Shown here: positions 47,060-52,254 of the stretch, one piece after another
Layout of the letters: each line of letters begins with the position of its first letter
Numbering within the stretch: position 1 is the stretch's first letter
Assembly (NCBI GenBank): GCA_020718845.1
Contig: DYRG01000018.1
Location: 1 to 52,254, forward strand
Origin: Thiomargarita sp.
Lineage (GTDB): Bacteria; Pseudomonadota; Gammaproteobacteria; Beggiatoales; Beggiatoaceae
DNA length: 52,254 nucleotides
Reading direction: 5' to 3'
Program-made: the position numbers and the translations under genes
Notes under the pieces: model-generated
Told to the model about the DNA's origin: nothing
Seen by the model: only the letters and a program-made list of their open reading frames with translations
The model's database searches: none

Positions 47060-47776
47060 TCACATCGTCATGCTACGAAATACGTCATCTAAACGTTTTT
47101 GTGGCGATTTTGCTTCAAGTTGTTCAGGTGTTCCATCCGCAACAATCTTCCCATTTGCAATGATAATTGCTCTCGTGCACACCGCATTGACTTCTTCTAA
47201 AATATGCGTCGATAAAATAATGACTTTTTCTTTCGCCATATTTTTAATTAAAGTGCGGACTTCGTGTTTTTGATTGGGATCGAGACCGTCGGTGGGTTCG
47301 TCGAGAATTAAAACATCGGGATCGTGCAAAATTGCCTGCGCTAAACCAACTCGACGTTTGTAACCCTTTGATAATGTGTCGATTGATTGATGGGCGACAT
47401 TGCCTAAATTGACTTTTTCAATGACTTCTCGAACCCGTTTTCTTTTAATATCACCCTGTAACCCTCTGATTTCTGCGATAAAATTCAAAAAATCTTCAGG
47501 ATTCATGTCTGGATAAGCGGGCGCACCTTCGGGTAAATAACCGATTTTCTTTTTAGCATCAATGGGTTGCGACAAAATATCGAACCCACAAATTTTAGCC
47601 GTGCCCGCAGTGGGGGTTAAAAAACCCGTAATCATTTTCATAGTCGTGGATTTACCCGCGCCATTGGGTCCTAAAAAGCCCAACACTTCGCCCTGTTTGA
47701 CCGTGAACGACAGGTCAGCAACGGCGGTAAATCGCCCAAAATCCTTGCGCAAATGCGAAATTTCAACGCTATTCAT
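47060..47776 (-). CDS. ABC transporter ATP-binding protein (GldA-like)
   Basis: The 238-residue ATPase has Walker A GFLGPNGAGKSTTMKM, a Q-loop region GYLPEGAPAYPDMNPEDF, the signature LSKGYKRRVGLAQAIL, Walker B VLILDEPTDGLDP and the H-loop ILSTHIL. It is first in the four-gene minus-strand operon (ATPase, permease, GldG-like, DUF4340). The complete set suggests a functional transporter or a membrane complex driven by ATP. Link to gliding motility is by homology of names only. Confidence 0.95.
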   Translation of the reverse strand: MNSVEISHLRKDFGRFTAVADLSFTVKQGEVLGFLGPNGAGKSTTMKMITGFLTPTAGTAKICGFDILSQPIDAKKKIGYLPEGAPAYPDMNPEDFLNFIAEIRGLQGDIKRKRVREVIEKVNLGNVAHQSIDTLSKGYKRRVGLAQAILHDPDVLILDEPTDGLDPNQKHEVRTLIKNMAKEKVIILSTHILEEVNAVCTRAIIIANGKIVADGTPEQLEAKSPQKRLDDVFRSMTM

Positions 47777-47887
47777 CTATTACTCCTGTAAGGAAATTCA
47801 CCGCACAAAAATGGGTACGCATTCACCTTTTTCAAGATATTTTTTGTAACTAATTAAAAATAAAGGGAATTCTTCAAAATTAACACA

Positions 47888-47939
47888 CTAATTCCTACCA
47901 TTAAAAAAGACCATTTGCTTTTTTTCTTTTAGGAATTAG
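47888..47939. terminator. Long inverted repeat, probable terminator
   Basis: CTAATTCCTA (47888-47897) and TAGGAATTAG (47930-47939) are a perfect 10-base inverted repeat. An inner pairing AAAAAAG (47903-47909) with CTTTTTT (47919-47925) adds to it. The right arm overlaps the stop codon of the 33-codon ORF. It lies 110 bases upstream of the ABC operon start and probably ends the minus-strand small-gene transcript. Confidence 0.5.
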
Positions 47940-48030
47940 GCGTTTCTTTTACTAAAACAACAGCAGGTTTTTTTTCAAGTGTTGTAGTTTCTAAATTGCT
48001 ATTAGTTTGTTGAGAAAATAATTGTTTCAT
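47929..48030 (-). CDS. Small ORF, 33 codons, coupled to the 70-residue gene
   Basis: This ORF begins with an ATG that overlaps the stop of the upstream 70-residue gene by 4 bases (ATGA). GGAGA sits about 9 bases upstream inside that gene. The peptide (MKQLFSQQTNSNLETTTLEK followed by KPAVVLVKETPNS) has no recognised motif. Overlap and ribosome site favour a real gene, but no family is known to me. Chance is not excluded for so short an ORF. Confidence 0.4.
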   Translation of the reverse strand: MKQLFSQQTNSNLETTTLEKKPAVVLVKETPNS

Positions 48031-48239
48031 TTGAAGTTTTCTCCGAAAATTTTTTGAAGTTCCATTTCTTGTTCTAAACTGTGAAGAACTTCTTCCGAAA
48101 GCATTTCTCCACATTCAGGGCAAGAAATGATTTGTAATGCAGTTTGTTCATCATAATAAGTGGTAAAATAACCCTGAGGAGTTGCTTTGTAATCCACCTT
48201 AATCCACCGACCGCAAGCGTGTACTTTAATGTTTTGCAT
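48027..48239 (-). CDS. Small protein with CPEC zinc-knuckle-like motif
   Basis: The 70-residue protein begins MQNIKVHACGRWIKVDYKA and has CPECGEM (Cys40, Cys43) near the middle. Cys9 is a possible extra ligand. A charged helix, SEEVLHSLEQEMELQKIF, ends the protein. One or two CxxC-type pairs suggest metal binding, but only one full pair is present. It is divergent from the M16 protease (about 80 bases). Function unknown. Confidence 0.55.
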   Translation of the reverse strand: MQNIKVHACGRWIKVDYKATPQGYFTTYYDEQTALQIISCPECGEMLSEEVLHSLEQEMELQKIFGENFK

Positions 48240-48318
48240 TGTTCAATCATAACGCAACTTGAAAAAATAACAACTAGCCCAACCAATGTCATTCCATTAC
48301 AAATAATTGAGAAATGCT

Positions 48319-51228
48319 ATGTCCCACCCAGCTTTTAGTTTGAAACGCCGCCAAATTATTCCAACTTTAAACATAGAACTTCAAGAATATCAACATCTTA
48401 AAACGGGTGCGCGTCATTTTCATTTGCAAGCCGCCGATAATAATAATGTGTTTTTGGTCGCATTTTTAACCGTTCCTGAAGATTCGACGGGCGTTGCGCA
48501 TATTTTAGAACACACGACTTTATGCGGCAGTCAACGTTTTCCCGTTCGTGATCCGTTTTTCATGATGACTCGTAGGTCGTTGAATACCTTCATGAATGCG
48601 ATGACTTCCGCAGATTGGACGGCTTATCCTTTCGCCAGTCAAAACAAAAAAGATTTCTACAATTTATTAGAAGTGTATTTAGATGCAGTGTTTTTTCCTC
48701 ATTTATCGCCGTTAGATTTTGCTCAAGAAGGTTGGCGTTTAGAATTTGAGAAACCCACCGACAGTTCCTCTCCTTTAGTGTATAAAGGCATCGTTTATAA
48801 TGAAATGAAAGGGGCGTTAAGTTCGCCAAATCAAAGTATTTGGGAAGAATTAAGTCAATTATTATATCCAAGCATTACTTATCATTTCAATTCGGGTGGA
48901 GAACCAAAAGACATTCCGAATTTAACTTACGATCAATTAAAAGCATTTCACGCGGCACATTATCATCCTTCAAATGCGATTTTCATGACGTATGGCGATA
49001 TTCCCGCCGAAGAACATCAAAACTATTTTGAAGAACACGCTTTAAAGAATTTTGAGAAACTTGAACTAGATTTGAGCATTCAAGATGAGCAACGTTATCA
49101 ATCTCCTATTAAAAAAGAAGGTTTCTACGCAGTGGAAGAAAGTGAGGAACTTGATGATAAATGCTATGTTTTAATTGCTTGGTTATTGGGTAAAAATACT
49201 GATGCACGAGAATGGTTGAATGCGCATTTATTATCGGGAATGTTGCTCGATGATAGCGCGTCACCATTACGCCAAGCCCTTGAAATTACTGAACTTGGAA
49301 CTGCACCGTCGGGTTTGTCGGGATTGGAATCGAGCACCCGAGAAATGAATTTTTGTGCGGGTTTGGAAGGCTGCAATGCGGAAAATGCTGATGCGATCGA
49401 AGCGTTAATTTTTGAGGTTTTACAACAAGTTGCGAATGAAGGCGTGCCGCAAGAACGTTTAGAATCCGTCCTTCACCAAATGGAATTGCACCAACGCGAA
49501 ATTACGGGCGATCATGTCCCTTACGGTTTGCGGTTGCTTTTGAATTCGCTCACGCCCGCGCTTCATGGCGGCGATCCGTTGTCGATGTTGGATATTGATC
49601 CCGCGCTCGAACAATTACGAAAAGATGTGCAAAATCCTGATTTTATTAAGAATTTAGTGAAAACCCAATTACTCGACAATCCGCATCGAGTGCGTTTGGT
49701 AATGAAACCCGATCCTCAATTAAATGCAAAGAGAATTGCAGAAGAAACTCAACGTTTAGCGGATTTGAAAGCGCAATTAAATCATGAAGAAGTTTCTCAA
49801 ATAATTGAACAAACTCAATTACTTGCAGATCGTCAGAATACCCAAGATAATCCAGAATTATTACCCAAAGTGACCTTAAAGGACGTTGCCGATGATTTGT
49901 TAATTGTCGAAGGAAGTTTAAAAGAACTAAAAGGAATGCCAGCAACGTGGTTTGCGCAAGGCACAAATGGGATGGTTTATCAAGAAGTCGTGTTAGATTT
50001 GCCTGATCTAAACGAGGAACTCCTTGATTTAATTCCTATTTTTTGCGATGCAATTACCGAAGTCGGGGTTGGAAATCGGGATTATTTGGAAACCCAAAGT
50101 TGGCAATCGGCGGTGAGCGGCGGGATTCGGGCGGGCGTAACGGTGCGCGGCGGCGTGAACGATGTGCAACAAACCCGTAATTTATTTATACTTTCTGGAA
50201 AATCCCTTGCTCGCCATCATGCTGATTTAACTCAATTAATTCACGATACTTTTACAAAAGTCCGTTTCGACGAAACCTCAAGATTGCGAGATTTGGTCGC
50301 GCAGGCGCGGTTGGAAGTTGAAAATTCGATTCCGTCGCGTGGGATTGCATTGGTGAATAACACTGCGGTGAGTAGGATTAATCCGTCATCGGCATTGTCG
50401 TATCGTTGGAGTGGTTTTGGTGGAATTCGTTATTTGAAAAAGCTCGATGAGGCGTTGAATGATAAAACGCAACTTCTTGAATTATCTCAAAAATTAACCG
50501 AATTACGCGATATTTTAATCAATACGCCGCGCCAACTTTTAATTATTAGTGAAGCCGAACGTCAAGCTGAAATTGCGCAAGGTCTTGAAAAATATTGGGA
50601 TTTTGAACCACAACAAACCGCTTTATTACAATTACCGTCGATTTCTGGACAAACTCGAGAAGCGTGGGGCGTGAATACGCAGGTTAATTTCACCGCAAAG
50701 GCTTATAAAACAGTACCTTACGCACATCCTGACGCGCCGATTTTAATGGTTTTGGGGGATTTTTTAAGAAATGGTTATTTGCATCGAGCAATTCGTGAAC
50801 AAGGCGGGGCGTATGGTGGTTCAGCGGCTTACGATTCAGACAATGGCGCATTTCGTTTCTTTTCTTATCGTGATCCACGCTTAGTTGAAACCCTCGCTGA
50901 TTACGACCGTTCTTTAGCTTGGTTGCAAGAAACTGCTCACGAATCAAGAACTTTAGAAGAAGCCATTTTAGGCATTATTTCTCGAATTGATCGTCCAAGT
51001 TCTCCCGCTGGCGAAGCAAAAGGCGCGTTCTTTGGAAACTTACACGGAAGAACCCCAGAATTACGCCGTGCATTTCGTTCAAAAATCCTTAATGTAAAAA
51101 TTGAGGATTTACAACGAGTTGCATTAGAATATTTAAAACCAGAATTAGCCAACGTCGCGGTTGTCAGCAACCCTAAATTATTAGAAGAAACTTCCGATAA
51201 ATTAGGTTTGAAATTAGAAACGCTTTAA
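48319..51228 (+). CDS. M16C family zinc peptidase (presequence protease-like)
   Basis: The 969-residue protein has the inverted zinc motif HILEH (His61, Glu64, His65) in GVAHILEHTTLCGSQRFPVR. RRSLNTFMNAMTSADWTAYP and VYNEMKGALSSPNQSIWEEL follow, as in PreP/M16C enzymes. The second half carries the paired non-catalytic M16 domains, including QGGAYGGSAAYDSDNGAFRF. There is no signal peptide, so it is a cytoplasmic oligopeptidase. I chose the ATG at 48319 over a TTG at 48307. It is followed 16 bases later by an antitoxin gene. Confidence 0.95.
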   Translation: MSHPAFSLKRRQIIPTLNIELQEYQHLKTGARHFHLQAADNNNVFLVAFLTVPEDSTGVAHILEHTTLCGSQRFPVRDPFFMMTRRSLNTFMNAMTSADWTAYPFASQNKKDFYNLLEVYLDAVFFPHLSPLDFAQEGWRLEFEKPTDSSSPLVYKGIVYNEMKGALSSPNQSIWEELSQLLYPSITYHFNSGGEPKDIPNLTYDQLKAFHAAHYHPSNAIFMTYGDIPAEEHQNYFEEHALKNFEKLELDLSIQDEQRYQSPIKKEGFYAVEESEELDDKCYVLIAWLLGKNTDAREWLNAHLLSGMLLDDSASPLRQALEITELGTAPSGLSGLESSTREMNFCAGLEGCNAENADAIEALIFEVLQQVANEGVPQERLESVLHQMELHQREITGDHVPYGLRLLLNSLTPALHGGDPLSMLDIDPALEQLRKDVQNPDFIKNLVKTQLLDNPHRVRLVMKPDPQLNAKRIAEETQRLADLKAQLNHEEVSQIIEQTQLLADRQNTQDNPELLPKVTLKDVADDLLIVEGSLKELKGMPATWFAQGTNGMVYQEVVLDLPDLNEELLDLIPIFCDAITEVGVGNRDYLETQSWQSAVSGGIRAGVTVRGGVNDVQQTRNLFILSGKSLARHHADLTQLIHDTFTKVRFDETSRLRDLVAQARLEVENSIPSRGIALVNNTAVSRINPSSALSYRWSGFGGIRYLKKLDEALNDKTQLLELSQKLTELRDILINTPRQLLIISEAERQAEIAQGLEKYWDFEPQQTALLQLPSISGQTREAWGVNTQVNFTAKAYKTVPYAHPDAPILMVLGDFLRNGYLHRAIREQGGAYGGSAAYDSDNGAFRFFSYRDPRLVETLADYDRSLAWLQETAHESRTLEEAILGIISRIDRPSSPAGEAKGAFFGNLHGRTPELRRAFRSKILNVKIEDLQRVALEYLKPELANVAVVSNPKLLEETSDKLGLKLETL

Positions 51229-51244
51229 GATAGAGGAAAAGCAA

Positions 51245-51514
51245 ATGATCGAAGTTAGCGTCAATGAATTGCACAAAACATTACAACACGAAATCCACCA
51301 TTGCATTGAAAGCCATCAAGTTCTTCATGTAAAACAATCAAATGGAGAGAATTTTGTTATTTTAAGTGCAGTTGATTGGCGTTCTATCGAAGAAACCCTT
51401 TTTCTCAATCAAATGCCTCATTTAGTGGAGAGCATTCAAACTGCCGCTAAAGAACCTCTTTCTGAAGGCACTCAACTTGAGGATTTAGAGAAGAAAAGGT
51501 TGTTCACGTCTTGA
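51245..51514 (+). CDS. Phd/YefM family antitoxin without visible toxin
   Basis: The 89-residue protein has the Phd/YefM pattern: VSVNELHKTLQHEIHHCIES, then QVLHVKQSNGENFVILSAVD and WRSIEETLFL. AGAGGAAAAG about 7 bases before the ATG is the ribosome site. A RelE/YoeB or Doc toxin would normally begin at or just after the stop. Here the frame after the stop is short (about 8 codons to a TAA), so the toxin is missing or destroyed. Confidence 0.85.
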   Translation: MIEVSVNELHKTLQHEIHHCIESHQVLHVKQSNGENFVILSAVDWRSIEETLFLNQMPHLVESIQTAAKEPLSEGTQLEDLEKKRLFTS

Positions 51515-51566
51515 GAATGTGGACACATTATGAATAAGTCGACTTGATGTAATCATTTCCAATAAA

Positions 51567-51599
51567 AAACCTAGCAAGTTTTTGAAACCTGCTAGGTTT
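51567..51599. repeat. Palindromic hairpin AAACCTAGCA ... TGCTAGGTTT
   Basis: Perfect 10-base arms at 51567-51576 and 51590-51599 with a 13-base loop, in a 230-base gene-free stretch. The core TTTGAAACCTGC of the loop and right arm recurs near 41964-41975 after the kinase gene, which suggests a dispersed element. It could also act as a terminator for the protease/antitoxin transcript. Confidence 0.6.
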
Positions 51600-51744
51600 G
51601 AGTTCCCAGAGCGAAATTAACTCATCTCTAAAAATTGATTTTTATTCCGATTATGCTAAACTGAAGCGCGTAGTTAGCCATATTTAGTCATGATTAATTA
51701 CACACCCAAATAACCCTTAATACACAACACGATGAGGACACCAA

Positions 51745-52104
51745 ATGGGAATTAAAACAAATGCCATTCATGCAACGCAACTTGGCGTTATTGCGGCATT
51801 GGTTGATGGTCAAGTTAGCCAAGTAGAGAAGGATACTTTAGTTGCAAAAGTATCAGAACGTTTCAGGGTTGATGCAGAGGAAGTTACCCGCCTTGCGAAA
51901 GGAATGATAGAGATGTATCAGGAACTTAATATCAGCACTAGCCCTGCGATAGCACTTCACTATGCTGTCAAATCTTTAGATAATCTATCCACATTTGACA
52001 AAAGAACTGCTTTCGATATTGCAGAACAAGTCATTGTGAGTGGTGGGATGGACGGGGTAGAAAAAAGTTTTTTAGCCCAATTAAAAAATTTTGCTAGAGT
52101 ATAA
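51745..52104 (+). CDS. TerB-like small protein
   Basis: The 119-residue helical protein has paired acidic loops: ALVDGQVSQVEKDTLVAKVS near the N-terminus (about 20-39) and SGGMDGVEKSFLAQL near the C-terminus (about 99-113). This spacing fits TerB/DjlA-type domains of seven helices that bind metal. TerB proteins are linked to tellurite, phage and stress responses in other contexts, but the role here is unknown. A ferredoxin-like ORF follows 11 bases after the stop with AAGGAG before it. The two are probably cotranscribed. Confidence 0.7.
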   Translation: MGIKTNAIHATQLGVIAALVDGQVSQVEKDTLVAKVSERFRVDAEEVTRLAKGMIEMYQELNISTSPAIALHYAVKSLDNLSTFDKRTAFDIAEQVIVSGGMDGVEKSFLAQLKNFARV

Positions 52105-52115
52105 GGAGCGTTTTT

Positions 52116-52238
52116 GTGGCTTATGTTATTAACAGAGATTGCATTGGTTGTGGAGCATGTGAATACGAATGCCCTACGGAGGCTATAACGATGACGAATA
52201 GGGTAGTGCATAATTTAAGAGGATATGGTATAATGTAA
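52116..52238 (+). CDS. Very short 4Fe-4S ferredoxin-like protein
   Basis: The ORF, not long enough for routine gene calls, runs from the GTG at 52116 for 40 codons to a TAA at 52236. AAGGAG is 8 bases upstream. It reads MAYVINRDCIGCGACEYECP then TEAITM. Four cysteines in the CxxCxxCxxxCP pattern bind one 4Fe-4S cluster. Usual YfhL/Fdx ferredoxins carry a second cluster motif and are about 80 residues long, so this may be truncated by a point change or frameshift. The window ends 16 bases later, so the downstream context cannot be read. Confidence 0.6.
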   Translation: MAYVINRDCIGCGACEYECPTEAITMTNRVVHNLRGYGIM

Positions 52239-52254
52239 TTTTAATAAAAAATAG

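Overview
The window looks like chromosomal DNA of a low-GC gammaproteobacterium. The housekeeping blocks carry typical gammaproteobacterial synteny: yajC-secD-secF, hflK-hflC-DUF2065-hisZ-purA, def-fmt-rsmB-DUF4390-ntrY, and TIGR02449-zapA followed by a 6S RNA. A PhaE-type PHA synthase subunit, Uma2 and Rpn nuclease families, a GH57 glycosidase, a GldA/F/G-like ABC module and a small cytochrome c together suggest a Thiotrichales/Beggiatoa-like sulfur bacterium. That placement is inference from gene content, not a phylogenetic result.

Layout. 1-2.3 kb: a lipoprotein and a secreted Gly/Ala-rich protein, with a divergent XRE regulator (accessory). 2.3-5.1 kb: dusA overlapping mobA, then phaE. 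5.1-13.2 kb: minus-strand purA, hisZ, DUF2065, hflC, hflK, secF, secD, yajC. 13.3-16.9 kb: M61 peptidase, yciB, a MESH1-like alarmone hydrolase and an unknown gene, followed by a decayed acetolactate-decarboxylase-like remnant. 17.3-25.3 kb: maeB, then the overlapping def-fmt-rsmB-DUF4390-ntrY run. 25.3-29 kb: an Rpn nuclease, mlaA, the zapA pair, a cold shock gene, the 6S RNA and two tandem paralogues. 29-34.8 kb: mrcB, an inserted VapBC-like toxin-antitoxin module, a TPR protein, gspC and a Wzx-like flippase. 34.9-37.6 kb: GH57 and prmB. 37.6-40.2 kb: Uma2 plus an AT-rich restriction-modification pair. 40.2-43.2 kb: a small unknown gene, a REC-PAS-kinase, pyrF and cytochrome c. 43.2-47.8 kb: a GldA/F/G-like ABC operon with DUF4340. 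48-52.25 kb: small coupled ORFs, an M16 peptidase, an orphan Phd antitoxin, a TerB-like protein and a very short ferredoxin.

Most of the window is ordinary core genome. The parts most worth a second look are the 6S RNA, the restriction-modification pair with an unfamiliar endonuclease, and the toxin-antitoxin module that appears to have landed at the 3' end of mrcB and is flanked by imperfect copies of that 3' end. Also notable are the secreted-protein/lipoprotein/XRE island, the tandem EF-hand/TerB-like paralogues, and the frameshifted remnant at 16.9-17.3 kb. No tRNA, rRNA, CRISPR array or complete insertion sequence was seen. No gap between annotated genes exceeds about 320 bases, and the largest (27761-28081) holds the 6S RNA.
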